Source of the DNA: Leyella lascolaii
Lineage (GTDB): Bacteria; Bacteroidota; Bacteroidia; Bacteroidales; Bacteroidaceae
Assembly (NCBI RefSeq): GCF_900079775.1
Contig: NZ_LT556050.1
Span: 161,249-225,248, forward strand
Reading direction: 5' to 3'
Length of the DNA stretch: 64,000 nt
Under the pieces are notes generated by a model that saw only the letters and a program-made list of their open reading frames with translations, was not told the origin of the DNA and searched no databases. Both the position numbers and the translations under genes were made by a program. This document shows positions 19,701 to 28,207 of this stretch, in pieces. Within the stretch, counting starts at the first letter, position 1; each line of letters begins with the position of its first letter.

Positions 19701-19908
19701 GTTCCTGTTCGATAGGCGTTGCCACTGCCTGCGACACCGTAAGTGCGCTTGCTCCGGGATAAGAGGCACTTATTTTCACCACCGGAGGAGTTATCTGCGG
19801 ATACTGGTCAATTGGCAGCATCGTGAGTCCGATAAGTCCGACAATGACAATAAGTACAGATATGACGATTGAGAATACGGGTCGGTCTATGAAGAAATTT
19901 ACTTTCAT
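16771..19908 (-). CDS. RND multidrug efflux permease (AcrB/MexB, HAE1 family)
   Basis: A 1045-residue inner-membrane proton/drug antiporter. The start MKVNFFIDRPVFSIVISVLI is typical of HAE1 pumps. TM1 is followed by the periplasmic porter domain, TM2-6 (FEALFLVIVVVFLFLQSWRA, GLVLAIGLVVDDAIVVVENVER with the two adjacent Asp residues of TM4), a second periplasmic loop, and TM8-12 (GLAAKNAILIVEFAKD, and RFRPILMTSFAFILGILPMV). Gene order adaptor-pump-channel, with an 18-base gap to the adaptor and a 4-base overlap with the channel, gives a complete tripartite system. Substrates cannot be told from sequence. No local TetR/AraC regulator was found. Confidence 0.97.
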   Translation of the reverse strand: MKVNFFIDRPVFSIVISVLIVIVGLIGLTMLPIDQYPQITPPVVKISASYPGASALTVSQAVATPIEQELNGTPGMLYMESNSSNSGAFSATVTFDISSDPDLAAVEIQNRIKLAESRLPAEVVQNGIEIEKQAASQLLTICLTSDDPKFDEIYLSNFATLNVLDLLRRIPGVGRVSNIGSRYYAMQIWVDPARLASFGLTVQDVQNALKDQNRESAAGVFGQQPVKGLDFTIPITAQGRLSSSAQFEEIVLRANADGSFIRLRDVARVSLEAQSYNTESGINGGNAAVLGVYMLPGANAMEVAERVKETMENISKTFPEGMEYEIPFDMTTYISESINEVYKTLFEALFLVIVVVFLFLQSWRATVIPLVAVPISLIGTFGFMLIFGFSLNMLTLLGLVLAIGLVVDDAIVVVENVERIMEEEHLSPYEATKKAMNGLTGALVATSMVLAAVFVPVSFLSGITGQLYRQFSVTIVISVLISTVVALTLSPVMCSLILKPADKSKPKNRFFTAINRWLDFGNTKYLSGITNIIKHPKRCGIGFCMVIIMIFILYRLTPTSFLPAEDQGYFTVELEMPEGTTLERTRTVTNRAIDYLMKDPSVEYVQNVTGTSPRVGTSQTRAQLTVILKEWKERDNTTIGDIMAGVSRELKEYPECKFYLSTPPVIPGLGSSGGFEMQLEAHGDATYDDLVQAADTLMHYASMRKELSDLSSSLQAEIPQLYFDVDRDKVKMLGVPMADVFSTMKAYTGSVYVNDFNMFNRIYRVYIQAEAPYREHRDDISLYFVRGDDGDMIPLTALGTTEYTTGPGSIKRFNMFNTAVIRGTAAQGYSSGQAMEVMEELVRKHLPDNIGLEWSGLSYQEKQAGGQTGMVLALVFLFVFLFLAALYESWSVPVAVLLSLPIAALGAYIGIIMCGLENDTYFQIGLVMLMGLAAKNAILIVEFAKDEADSGVNLFKAALHAARLRFRPILMTSFAFILGILPMVIASGPGAASRRAIGTGVFFGMIAAVTIGILLIPFFFITIYRGKIRSRKENKPKALQYKQTL

Positions 19909-19926
19909 TGGCTATATATGCTTTGG

Positions 19927-21123
19927 TTATTTGGCTTTCGTGCGCTGTTTTTTCATCTGCCTGGAAGCCACACGCACCTTCATGCCTGGCGTGAGTTTAT
20001 GATATCCTTCGCTTATTATAAGTTCTCCGGGTGCAAGCCCGCGCTCCACCACAACCTTGTTGTCGAACTCCGGTCCAAGCTCTATGAAACGACGTTCTGC
20101 CGTAGAATCGCGCCTCATCACATAGATGAAAGCCCCACCTTTCTCTATTATGAGTGCCTTCTGAGGCACAACGGTGGCATTTTCACGTACGTCAAGGAGG
20201 GCGTGAACCTTTGTAAACTGACCCGGAAGAAGCACATGGTCCGGATTAGGCATTTCCGCACGCACCGAGAACGTGCCTGTCTTAGGGCTCACCTGAGGCT
20301 CTGCGAAATCTACCAAACCCTTATACGGATATGTACTGTTGTCCGCCAGCGTAATCGTGACATACGGTTGCCACGACCTCAAAGAGTCACGCTGTCCCAA
20401 AATGATGTTACGTTCCTTGCTTTTAAGATAGTCAAGCGCAGTCATACTGAAGTCAACAAGCACCGTGTCGCTCTTTACAATGGTAGCCAGAAGAGACTTT
20501 CCGCCCGTGCCGACAAGCGTACCAAGGTCAACAAGACGTTCGCTGATGTAACCTGATATAGGCGAACGCACATATGTGTAACTGAGTTCCTGCTCCGCCT
20601 GATCGAGGTCGGCGCGGCTCATACCCATGCTTGCCACAGCTGTCTCATAGGCTGCCGTGGCATTGTCGAGGTCAAGACGGCTGGCTGCGTTCTGCTCGAA
20701 CAGCGGACGTATACGGTCAAGATCGCGCTTTGTCTTGCGCACCAAAGCTGAGTCTTTGCGCAGCTGGGCACGCGCCTTATCAGCCTTTGCCTTATACTGC
20801 CGTTGGTCTATGACAAACAAAACCTGATTCTTCTTGACATAAGTACCTTCTTCGAATGCCATGCGTTCAAGGAATCCCTCAACACGAGCACGTACCTCTA
20901 CAAACTGCTGGGCACGGACACGACCTACGTAGTCGCCATATATCTCGACATCCTCCACGCCCACCGGCTCTACAGAAACCATCGGAGCATAGGGTGTCTT
21001 CTTCTCCGGCCATGTGAGAATGACGTACGCTACGATTATAACCGCAATACTGCCAATCATCGCAATGATACGTTTCTTTCGCAGTCTAAGTTCTTTTATC
21101 TCCAGAATTTTCCTTATTTTCAT
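19927..21123 (-). CDS. RND efflux periplasmic adaptor (membrane fusion protein)
   Basis: A 398-residue AcrA-type adaptor linking the inner-membrane pump to the outer-membrane channel. One N-terminal membrane anchor (about residues 19-38, IIAMIGSIAVIIVAYVILTW), not a lipobox. The lipoyl half-motifs are at VGRVRAQQFVEVRARVEGFL and YVRSPISGYISERLVDLGTLV, with an alpha-hairpin between them (AKADKARAQLRKDSALVRKTKRDLDRI). The beta-barrel and membrane-proximal domains follow (LLPGQFTKVHALLD, GLAPGELIISEGYHKLTPGMKV). First gene of the operon on the - strand; the preceding terminator at 21214-21239 separates it from nhaA. Confidence 0.95.
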   Translation of the reverse strand: MKIRKILEIKELRLRKKRIIAMIGSIAVIIVAYVILTWPEKKTPYAPMVSVEPVGVEDVEIYGDYVGRVRAQQFVEVRARVEGFLERMAFEEGTYVKKNQVLFVIDQRQYKAKADKARAQLRKDSALVRKTKRDLDRIRPLFEQNAASRLDLDNATAAYETAVASMGMSRADLDQAEQELSYTYVRSPISGYISERLVDLGTLVGTGGKSLLATIVKSDTVLVDFSMTALDYLKSKERNIILGQRDSLRSWQPYVTITLADNSTYPYKGLVDFAEPQVSPKTGTFSVRAEMPNPDHVLLPGQFTKVHALLDVRENATVVPQKALIIEKGGAFIYVMRRDSTAERRFIELGPEFDNKVVVERGLAPGELIISEGYHKLTPGMKVRVASRQMKKQRTKAK

Positions 21124-21213
21124 ACATTTATCCTTTTACCTTAAACTGTAAAACGACAAAAACCGTATTTTATTTTATATTATATCACACATTTACCAAA
21201 TAAAAATGAAAAA

Positions 21214-21239
21214 TCCGGTCGTACCGCATTACGACCGGA
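21214..21239 (-). terminator. Terminator of nhaA
   Basis: A 9-bp stem (TCCGGTCGT / ACGACCGGA), 8-base loop, and on the - strand a following ATTTTTCATTTTT run. It lies 22 bases past the nhaA stop codon. Confidence 0.88.
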
Positions 21240-21260
21240 CTCCTGCTTTTACGTATTTCA

Positions 21261-22613
21261 CTACTTCCTCAACAGCACATAGCCTACCACTCCGCCGACA
21301 ATAGAAGCTGCGAAAATGCCAAGTTTAGCCTGTATGAGATAAGCCTCGTCTACAAAAGCGAGAGTGGATATGAACATAGACATTGTGAAGCCGATAGACG
21401 CAAGAAAGCCCACACCGAAAAGCCTTCTGACGGTCACCGAAGACGGCATGCGTGCTATTCCAAGACGTGTCAGCAGCAATACGGAGGCTGATATGCCCAA
21501 CGGTTTTCCTATAAGCAGACCGAGCATCACTCCCACCGCCACATTGTCTGAAAACACATCAGCCGGATTTATACCCTCAAACGATATGCCTGCGTTGGCA
21601 AGTGCGAATACAGGCATTATGACAAAAGACACCAGCGGATGCAGAGAATGCTCAAGACGCTGCAACGGTGGGATGGCGTCACGTGAATCACCGATCATCC
21701 GTCCTATTATCTCCACCTGCTCAGGCTCGAGGGTTGACACACTGTTGGGTTCAGCATTGCGGAAGCGTTTTATGAGTTTCTCAGCCCTTGCCATATAGGC
21801 AGGCTCACTTATACGGGCGTCGGCAGGTATCATAAAAGCCGCGAGCACAGCTGCGATGGTTGCATGTATGCCCGACATAAGAAAGGCTGTCCACACTCCG
21901 CAAATGCCTACGACACCGTAAAATATGACGTTCTTCACTCCCAGTCTGTTGGCAACATACATCACCATAAGGAACGCCACACCCACACCGATGCTGAGCA
22001 GGGATATGTCCGAAGTATAGAAAAACGCTATCACGAGCACCGCGCCGAGGTCGTCTACAATGGCAAGAGTGGTAAGAAAAACCTTTATCGACAGCGGAAC
22101 ACGGTCGCCAAGCACATAAAGTATGGCAAGCGAAAACGCGATGTCCGTAGCCATAGGTATCCCCCACCCTCCCGACACGTCACCGTGAGGATTGAACAGA
22201 TAATAGATGAGTGCCGGCACAATCATCCCGAACACCGCCGCCCCTATCGGAAGTATCGTGTTGCGCACATCGGCAAGTTCCCCTCCGATAAACTCTCGTT
22301 TAAGTTCCAGACCTACAACAAAGAAAAACATCGACATCAGACCGTCGTTTATCCAATGGTGCAAATCGAAATTGAAATAACCGGCACCGTTGAACAGAAA
22401 GCCGAACTCCTGCTCAAAGAAGTGAAAATAACTGTCGCTCAACGGAGAGTTAGCCAATACAAGCGCAATGACAATGCTTATGCCGAGCACTATGCCGCCC
22501 GATTTCTCCTGATTCATAAAATGTTGCAACGGCATGATAAGCCTGTAACTTAATTTCTCCTGATAATTTCTCATCATATCGTTTTTTGTGTTTTCCGCCA
22601 CGTACTCTGTCAT
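21261..22613 (-). CDS. nhaA: Na+/H+ antiporter NhaA
   Basis: A 450-residue inner-membrane antiporter that exports Na+ (or Li+) in exchange for protons. Family landmarks are HHWINDGLMSMFFFVVGLELKREF near residue 85, the ion-binding pair in TDIAFSLAILYVLGDRVP and LTTLAIVDDLGAVLVIAFFY (adjacent Asp residues), and a C-terminal PLGISASVLLLTRLG segment. About 11-12 hydrophobic helices are visible. An extra cytoplasmic segment (ARAEKLIKRFRNAEPNSVSTLEPEQVEII) follows the middle helices, as in Bacteroidota homologues. The start is taken as MTEYVAENTK; starts at residues 13-14 are possible. Monocistronic, with a promoter at 22657-22688 and its own terminator. Confidence 0.95.
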   Translation of the reverse strand: MTEYVAENTKNDMMRNYQEKLSYRLIMPLQHFMNQEKSGGIVLGISIVIALVLANSPLSDSYFHFFEQEFGFLFNGAGYFNFDLHHWINDGLMSMFFFVVGLELKREFIGGELADVRNTILPIGAAVFGMIVPALIYYLFNPHGDVSGGWGIPMATDIAFSLAILYVLGDRVPLSIKVFLTTLAIVDDLGAVLVIAFFYTSDISLLSIGVGVAFLMVMYVANRLGVKNVIFYGVVGICGVWTAFLMSGIHATIAAVLAAFMIPADARISEPAYMARAEKLIKRFRNAEPNSVSTLEPEQVEIIGRMIGDSRDAIPPLQRLEHSLHPLVSFVIMPVFALANAGISFEGINPADVFSDNVAVGVMLGLLIGKPLGISASVLLLTRLGIARMPSSVTVRRLFGVGFLASIGFTMSMFISTLAFVDEAYLIQAKLGIFAASIVGGVVGYVLLRK

Positions 22614-22656
22614 AATAAAATGCAGAATTACTGTATGGCTGCGTTATCCATGCGCA

Positions 22657-22688
22657 CAAAATTAAGTAAAAAGTTTCATTTCCACAAC
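22657..22688 (-). promoter_or_regulatory. Promoter of nhaA
   Basis: On the - strand GTTG, 20 bases, TAATTTTG (written as CAAAATTA at 22657-22664 and CAAC at 22685-22688). The -7 box is an exact TAnnTTTG match; the -33 box matches three of four bases. Transcription would begin about 40 bases before the nhaA start. Confidence 0.6.
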
Positions 22689-23260
22689 CCATTTACCCAC
22701 AGCGTGCTACGGAATACATATTTAATAATGGTCGGTCGCGGCGCGCTAAACATTTATTTGTTTATATTTCAGAATATTCAGAAAAATGTATGACAGCTAT
22801 AAAGCATCCATCCGGAATGTCCTGACCGCGTTTCAGCCGGACCCATCCCGGTAAAAGCATAAAAGTTTCCGCACGGTGTAGGCATAAAAACATAGTGAAA
22901 CGTGAATGTTAATTTATGACTGACAGACAACAGTATGTGCCTCGCCTCTCTTATAATTCACTGTCTCCGACATACCGTTACGGCTTATTTGTCTGCAAGA
23001 CACAACCGTCCTGCCGTATCGCAGCCATGATATGAAAACATGATAAAAACGGTAGTGAGAAAAAAACGAAACCCGTCTTAATAAAGCGGAAATAAAGAAC
23101 CGCGTTTCAAAAAAAAATCCTAACTTTGCAATCAGCGTTCCGGCTTCCACCCGTAAGCGGAAAGCCACTGTCCGGAAACCGCACGGAGAACTTTCCTGAC
23201 GGTTTCACACACACTGCATAAAAGACAACAAGACAATACTTATTACATAAAACAGACATT
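22689..23260. other. Divergent intergenic region between nhaA and fumarase
   Basis: No gene found. TAACTTTG at 23121-23128 fits the -7 box of the + strand and would give a fumarase leader of about 125 bases; the -33 box is not clear. The stretch around 22800-22870 has faint resemblance to the 22-bp repeat (CCATCCGGAATGTCC, AGCCGGACCCATCCCGG), too weak to call. Confidence 0.4.
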
Positions 23261-24907
23261 ATGGCAACAACACCAGAATTCAAGTACGCGCCCATGTTCC
23301 AGATGGGCAAGGACGACACTGAATACTATCTTCTTTCAAAAGAAGGTGTGAGTGTCGGTGAATTTGAGGGCAACAAAATCCTCAAGGTTAGTCCGGAAGC
23401 ACTGACCATGCTTGCAAACCAGGCTTTCCGCGACGTCAACTTCCTGTTGCGCCGCTCACACAACGAACAGGTTGCTAAAATACTGAGCGACCCCGAGGCA
23501 AGCGACAACGACAAATATGTGGCTCTGACATTCCTCCGCAACGCCGAGGTGGCATGCAAGGGAAAGCTTCCCTTCTGCCAGGACACGGGCACAGCCATAA
23601 TCCATGGCGAGAAGGGACAGCACGTATGGACAGGCTTCTGCGACGAGGAAGCACTGTCGAAAGGTGTATACAAGACATACACCGAGGAAAACCTGCGCTA
23701 CTCACAGAACGCTCCTCTCTCAATGTATGAGGAGATAAACACACGCTGCAACCTCCCCGCACAAATCGACATCGAGGCTACTGAGGGTTGCGAATACAAG
23801 TTCCTGTGTGTCGTAAAAGGCGGAGGCTCGGCAAACAAGACTTATTTCTATCAGGAGACAAAGGCACGCATACAGAACCCGGGCACTCTCGTACCGTTCC
23901 TCGTTGAGAAGATGAAGACCCTCGGAACGGCAGCCTGCCCTCCCTACCACATCGCATTCGTCATCGGCGGAACATCTGCCGAGAAGAATCTCCTCACCGT
24001 CAAGCTCGCCTCAACCCACTACTACGACAACCTGCCCACCACCGGTGACGAGACAGGACGCGCCTTCCGCGACGTGGAACTGGAGAAACAGCTCCTCGAC
24101 GAAGCCCACAAAATCGGGCTGGGAGCGCAGTTCGGAGGAAAATATTTCGCACACGACATACGTGTGATACGCCTTCCGCGCCACGGAGCGTCATGCCCGA
24201 TAGGTCTCGGAGTGAGCTGTTCAGCCGACCGCAACATAAAGGCAAAGATAAACGAGGACGGAATATGGATTGAGAAACTGGACGACAATCCCGGCGAACT
24301 CATACCCGAAGAGCTGCGCAAGGCAGGAGAAGGCAACGCCGTGAAGATAGACCTCAACCGTCCGATGAGCGAAGTGTGCAAGGAACTGAGCAAGTATCCG
24401 GTATCCACACGCCTCAGCCTCAACGGCACAATCATCGTTGCACGCGACATAGCACACGCCAAGCTGAAGGCTCGTCTGGACGCAGGAGAAGACCTGCCGC
24501 AGTATTTCAAGGACCATCCCGTGCTCTACGCAGGTCCTGCCAAGACTCCGGAGGGAATGCCGTGCGGCTCGATGGGACCGACAACGGCAAACCGCATGGA
24601 TCCATATGTTGACGAGTTCCAGGACCACGGAGGCTCGATGGTGATGATAGCAAAGGGCAACCGCACACAGGTTGTCACCGACGCATGCAAGAAGCACGGC
24701 GGATTCTATCTGGGAAGCATCGGCGGACCGGCTGCCGTTCTGTCAATGAACAGCATCAAGAGCATCGAGTGCGTGGAATATCCCGAACTCGGAATGGAAG
24801 CCGTATGGAAGATACACGTTGAGGACTTCCCCGCTTTCATCCTTGTGGACGACAAAGGCAACGACTTCTTCAAGCAACTGAAGCCGTGGACTCCAAGCTG
24901 TAAATAA
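23261..24907 (+). CDS. Fumarate hydratase class I (iron-sulfur)
   Basis: A 548-residue, full-length fused class I fumarase (FumA/FumB type), which interconverts fumarate and malate using an oxygen-labile [4Fe-4S] cluster. The alpha part has [17 protein letters not shown] with one cluster Cys, then [12 protein letters not shown] and [21 protein letters not shown] with further Cys residues; the beta part has [32 protein letters not shown] and [14 protein letters not shown]. In Bacteroidales it serves the reductive branch leading to succinate and propionate. Starts after a leader of about 125 bases; a strong terminator follows. Single-gene unit. Confidence 0.97.
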   Translation: MATTPEFKYAPMFQMGKDDTEYYLLSKEGVSVGEFEGNKILKVSPEALTMLANQAFRDVNFLLRRSHNEQVAKILSDPEASDNDKYVALTFLRNAEVACKGKLPFCQDTGTAIIHGEKGQHVWTGFCDEEALSKGVYKTYTEENLRYSQNAPLSMYEEINTRCNLPAQIDIEATEGCEYKFLCVVKGGGSANKTYFYQETKARIQNPGTLVPFLVEKMKTLGTAACPPYHIAFVIGGTSAEKNLLTVKLASTHYYDNLPTTGDETGRAFRDVELEKQLLDEAHKIGLGAQFGGKYFAHDIRVIRLPRHGASCPIGLGVSCSADRNIKAKINEDGIWIEKLDDNPGELIPEELRKAGEGNAVKIDLNRPMSEVCKELSKYPVSTRLSLNGTIIVARDIAHAKLKARLDAGEDLPQYFKDHPVLYAGPAKTPEGMPCGSMGPTTANRMDPYVDEFQDHGGSMVMIAKGNRTQVVTDACKKHGGFYLGSIGGPAAVLSMNSIKSIECVEYPELGMEAVWKIHVEDFPAFILVDDKGNDFFKQLKPWTPSCK

Positions 24908-24928
24908 ACTACAGAGACATACATCGCG

Positions 24929-24976
24929 ACGGATGGTCACGGCATGGGCGCATCATGCTGTACCATCCGTTTTTTA
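24929..24976 (+). terminator. Terminator of the fumarase gene
   Basis: A 9-bp outer stem (ACGGATGGT at 24929-24937 / ACCATCCGT at 24962-24970) with an inner GCAT/ATGC pairing, directly followed by TTTTTT. Confidence 0.88.
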
Positions 24977-24998
24977 TCAACACTAAAACAACCGCAAC

Positions 24999-25643
24999 AT
25001 GAGAAAGATGATTTTTGCCGCCATGATGGCAGTATTGTCATCATGCGCAACCGCACAAAGCGACAAGGACATAACGCTTCTGCCGCCAGACACAGACAAG
25101 GGGGCAAGCATAATGAAATCGCTCGCACAGAGACAGTCGCACCGTGAGTGTGCCGACAAAGACCTGAGCAAGGAGGACCTGTCCAACCTTCTATGGGCTG
25201 CCAACGGCATAAACCGCACCGCGGACAACAAGCGCACGGCTCCGTCGGCACTCAACCGTCAGGACATCGACGTGTATGTGATAAGCCGGAAAGGCGCATA
25301 CAAATATGTAGCCGCCGAGAACCGGCTGCAACTCATCACCGAAGGCGACCACCGCGGCGCGGTTGCGGGAGGTCAGGACTTCGTCAAAGGTTTCCCCGTG
25401 TCGCTCGTGCTCGTGTCCGAACTGTCGAGACTGGGCGACGCTAAGAACGAACGCACACGCATGACAGCCGCCATGGACGCCGGTTATGTGTCGCAGAACA
25501 TATGCCTGTTCTGTGCAGGCAACGGACTCGTCACGGTGCCGAGGGCTACCATGGACACCGCCGCGCTGAAGAAGATACTGCGGCTCGGCGACACGGCCCT
25601 GCCGCTTCTCAACAATCCTGTGGGCTATCCCAAAGGCAGATGA
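24999..25643 (+). CDS. Exported SagB/ThcOx-type nitroreductase-family lipoprotein
   Basis: A 214-residue FMN-dependent oxidoreductase of the SagB/ThcOx-like nitroreductase branch. The N-terminus is a signal peptide with a lipobox (AVLSSC, Cys about residue 16), so the enzyme should be anchored on the periplasmic side, unusual for nitroreductases in general but recurrent in Bacteroidota. Core motifs: RQSHRECADKDLSKEDLSNLLWAANGINR, then APSALNRQDIDVYVISRKGAYKY, and near the C-terminus SQNICLFCAGNGLVTVPRATMD. Substrate unknown. It is close behind the fumarase gene but separated by a terminator. A convergent hairpin follows. Confidence 0.88.
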   Translation: MRKMIFAAMMAVLSSCATAQSDKDITLLPPDTDKGASIMKSLAQRQSHRECADKDLSKEDLSNLLWAANGINRTADNKRTAPSALNRQDIDVYVISRKGAYKYVAAENRLQLITEGDHRGAVAGGQDFVKGFPVSLVLVSELSRLGDAKNERTRMTAAMDAGYVSQNICLFCAGNGLVTVPRATMDTAALKKILRLGDTALPLLNNPVGYPKGR

Positions 25644-25718
25644 GCGCACACACATATACGCACCCGACGCACAATGCAGAGCGAAGTAAGGCATGCATGA
25701 ATTGTGGAATATACAAAA

Positions 25719-25753
25719 GAGGTTGCAGACCACATCCGGCTGCAACCTCCTTT
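25719..25753. terminator. Bidirectional terminator
   Basis: A perfect 10-bp stem (GAGGTTGCAG 25719-25728 / CTGCAACCTC 25740-25749) flanked by AAAA on the left and CTTT on the right, between convergent genes ending at 25643 and 25783. Confidence 0.85.
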
Positions 25754-25782
25754 CATTATGTCTTGTCAGCAGAAAACGGTTT

Positions 25783-26220
25783 TCACCCCAGCAAAGTGCC
25801 GTCTTCCTTTATGAGAAGCCTCACATCCGGCTTGCCATGTCTCTCCAGTTCGATGCTGAAATAGTTCACCGAAGGCGTCTCCACCCAGTCCACATCATCT
25901 ATCGTGTAACCGGCATACTCTGTTTCGATAAGACTGCGCACCGCATCCGGCAGCGTGCCTCTGAAGTCGGTCTCGGTGCCTATCCACATGCCGTCGGTCT
26001 CAAACCACGCCTCCGTCTCCTGCCCGTTCACAACGAACTCAGCCTTTATCCTGCCGCGTTCTTTTTCCCAATGGGCTATCGTATCAGGATATTTTGCCTT
26101 GAAAGTCTCCATAACCTTCACCGGAACATCATCCGCCGTGAATCTGTCATCGTCGTCGCTGCAGGCTGTGGTCACGAATGCCGCGACCATCAAAGCCACA
26201 ACATAGAGTCTCCATTTCAT
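25783..26220 (-). CDS. PepSY-like (DUF2874) lipoprotein
   Basis: A 145-residue exported protein with a lipoprotein signal (VVALMVAAFVTTAC, Cys about residue 20, then an acidic SDDDD run). One PepSY-like/BLIP-like domain: VPVKVMETFKAKYPDTIAHWEKERGRIKAEF, then the second strand-helix set LPDAVRSLIETEYAGYTIDDVDWVE. Members of this family are small periplasmic proteins of unknown function, often encoded beside two-component systems in Bacteroidales. It lies 16 bases after the paralogous PepSY-like gene on the same strand, so the pair is one operon. Confidence 0.85.
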   Translation of the reverse strand: MKWRLYVVALMVAAFVTTACSDDDDRFTADDVPVKVMETFKAKYPDTIAHWEKERGRIKAEFVVNGQETEAWFETDGMWIGTETDFRGTLPDAVRSLIETEYAGYTIDDVDWVETPSVNYFSIELERHGKPDVRLLIKEDGTLLG

Positions 26221-26236
26221 AATATCAGTCTTCCGT

Positions 26237-26692
26237 TTAATTGTCTATGTCAGTCACCTGGAACTTCTTGTTGAACGTGATTTCCAATCCTGTGCTAAGC
26301 TTCACGTCATACTCGCTGCGGTCTCTCTCCATCTCTATGACCTTTGCAGACGGATAATTCTCGTTCACATACTTTTTTATAGCCTGCGGGATGAGCCTTA
26401 CCGGAACCTGCGAGTATTTGCATTTCAGTTCTGTCCAGTTGCCTTTGCCGTCGAACTCCACCTTGTCGCCGTTGGTGAATATGATGTCATAGCTTGTGTC
26501 GAAGAGTCCCGACTCCATCTTCGCCAGCGCAACCTTCATCTTGCCGAAGTCCTTTTTCAGAATCTGCTGAGCCGTCTGGGGAAGCTGCGACACCTCTATA
26601 GGCTTGTCGTTTGAAGCCACTGCGTTTACACTCACTACAAACAGGCAGAGCAATGCTGCGATGCCGACTTTCATAAATCTTTTCATATTCAT
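26237..26692 (-). CDS. PepSY-like (DUF2874) periplasmic protein
   Basis: A 151-residue exported protein. A cleavable signal peptide is in residues 1-26 (VGIAALLCLFVVSVNAVAS). The PepSY-like domain shows LPQTAQQILKKDFGKMKVALAKMESG, YDIIFTNGDKVEFDGKGNWTELKC, then VPVRLIPQAIKKYVNENYPSAKVIEMERD. It is a paralogue of the next gene but lacks a lipobox. Its promoter region holds a perfect 11-bp tandem direct repeat (26811-26832) next to a -7-like box, the usual layout of an OmpR-family activator site, and the OmpR-type regulator and kinase genes lie immediately upstream. Probable output, or feedback partner, of that two-component system. Confidence 0.87.
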   Translation of the reverse strand: MNMKRFMKVGIAALLCLFVVSVNAVASNDKPIEVSQLPQTAQQILKKDFGKMKVALAKMESGLFDTSYDIIFTNGDKVEFDGKGNWTELKCKYSQVPVRLIPQAIKKYVNENYPSAKVIEMERDRSEYDVKLSTGLEITFNKKFQVTDIDN

Positions 26693-26797
26693 TTCTTTTT
26701 AAGGGTTATTACTTCGTCTGTTGTCCTCTCTACGGGTCAGAAACCGTATTGCCGCATTGTCTGACGACCGCTTCATGCCGTTCTGACTTCCGTACCG

Positions 26798-26832
26798 CAA
26801 AGTTGGGAAGTGAATCTGAAATGAATCTGAAA
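26798..26832 (-). promoter_or_regulatory. Probable response-regulator operator and promoter of the PepSY-like operon
   Basis: TGAATCTGAAA occurs twice in direct tandem (26811-26821 and 26822-26832), a perfect 11-bp direct repeat. On the - strand a CAACTTTG box (one mismatch to TAnnTTTG, at 26798-26805) lies downstream of it, so the repeat covers the region just upstream of and across the -33 position. OmpR/PhoB-type regulators bind as dimers to direct repeats with about one helical turn spacing, so this is a good candidate site for the regulator at 28204-28881. Confidence 0.6.
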
Positions 26833-26926
26833 TAACGGGACTTTGCCCCATGATTAACTTTTATTAAGAATAATAGTCTGCCCCTTCCGCCGCCGTCACC
26901 GCATCAAGGCATCTCCGGACAGGTGC

Positions 26927-28207
26927 TCATCCGCGCCTGTCTGTCACCTCGAACCTATGCATACCGTTCTCGTAACGGTAGTCTATGCCGAAGGAGTAAA
27001 GCCCGCACACGGCACTCACCAGCGACAGACCGATGCCCGTGGAGCTTTTCATGCCCCTCGTGTGATAGAAACGGGTGAATATCTTTGTCCTGTCAAGGGC
27101 TCCGCCGCTGCCTGTGTTTGCCACCGTCATGCCATGGCTGTTTATGCTCACCTCCACACGTCCGCCGTCCACGTTGTGCACAAAGGCGTTTTTCAGCAGA
27201 TTGCCCACAAGCACCGATGCGAGCATGGGGTTCATCCTCACATGCCAGTGCGCCTCTCTCACGACGCTCACCTCAATGTTGCGCGTCTTCAGCACACTTC
27301 CGTAGTCGCCCATGAGCTGCTCCGCAAGCGTGTCCATATCCACCTCCTCCACATCAGTGAACTGTCCGTTCTCAATCTTGCAGAGCAGAAGGAGCGACTT
27401 GTTGAGCCTCGACAGCTGACCGAGAGTGCCGAGCGTCTTCACCAGCTCGCCCATCTGCTGCTCGGTGAGGTTGCCGTCGTCGAGCAGCATCTCAATGCGG
27501 TTCTGACACACGGCGAGCGGAGTCTGCATCTCGTGAGAGGCGTTGCCTATGAACATTTTCTGCTGTTCGTACTGTTGTTCGCTGCGTTTCATGGAGCGCA
27601 CCACAGCCTCGTTCAGCTTTCTGAACTCCGTAACGTAAGTCGGATTGTCCAGTCTGCGGTTCTCACGACCCAGCCGGTAGTCGTCCACCCACTTCAGCAG
27701 CACAGCCAGCGGACGCATGCTGCGCTTCACGGCAACAAGGTTGAGCACCACGAAACCGAGCAGAATGGCTACGTAAAGGAACAGAAGCCAGTAGAATATG
27801 GCTTCCTTCAGGTCAGCCTTGTCTATTGTCGGGACCGACACCTCCACCTCGAAGAAGCGTCCGCCGTCACCGGTATATATATAGGTGATGACCCGCGCGG
27901 GCTCAAACTCGCGCTTTTCCCTGATATAAACCGTGCGGTCCTCATAGCGCACGTGCTGATGGCTGCCGGCATACTCAGCCGACACCTCGCGCAGGTAATA
28001 CTGGTTGTTGGAGCCGCTTGAGGCGGTGGGAAGCGGTTCTCCGGCAAGAGCGCGGCGTATGACGAGCTCGGCGTAGTCCTCCAGAGAGTCGTCCACCTCA
28101 TCGTTTATCTCGTCTATGATGGCAAAATAGAAGAACACCGACCAGAAGCCCAGCACCACGGCGGCTATCAGCGAGAGGCGAAGCGATATGTAGTTTATAA
28201 GTCTCAT
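26927..28207 (-). CDS. Two-component sensor histidine kinase
   Basis: A 426-residue membrane kinase. TM1 is at residues about 11-31 (LSLIAAVVLGFWSVFFYFAII); a periplasmic sensor region follows to about residue 135; TM2 is near 140-160 (FYWLLFLYVAILLGFVVLNLV). Next come HisKA, with GNASHEMQTPLAV (phospho-acceptor H225), and an HATPase domain with NLLKNAFVHN (N box), FTRFYHT, and STGIGLSLVSAVC (G box). The gene order is regulator then kinase, and the two overlap by 4 bases. The stimulus is unknown; the neighbouring PepSY-like genes suggest an envelope-related signal. Confidence 0.94.
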   Translation of the reverse strand: MRLINYISLRLSLIAAVVLGFWSVFFYFAIIDEINDEVDDSLEDYAELVIRRALAGEPLPTASSGSNNQYYLREVSAEYAGSHQHVRYEDRTVYIREKREFEPARVITYIYTGDGGRFFEVEVSVPTIDKADLKEAIFYWLLFLYVAILLGFVVLNLVAVKRSMRPLAVLLKWVDDYRLGRENRRLDNPTYVTEFRKLNEAVVRSMKRSEQQYEQQKMFIGNASHEMQTPLAVCQNRIEMLLDDGNLTEQQMGELVKTLGTLGQLSRLNKSLLLLCKIENGQFTDVEEVDMDTLAEQLMGDYGSVLKTRNIEVSVVREAHWHVRMNPMLASVLVGNLLKNAFVHNVDGGRVEVSINSHGMTVANTGSGGALDRTKIFTRFYHTRGMKSSTGIGLSLVSAVCGLYSFGIDYRYENGMHRFEVTDRRG

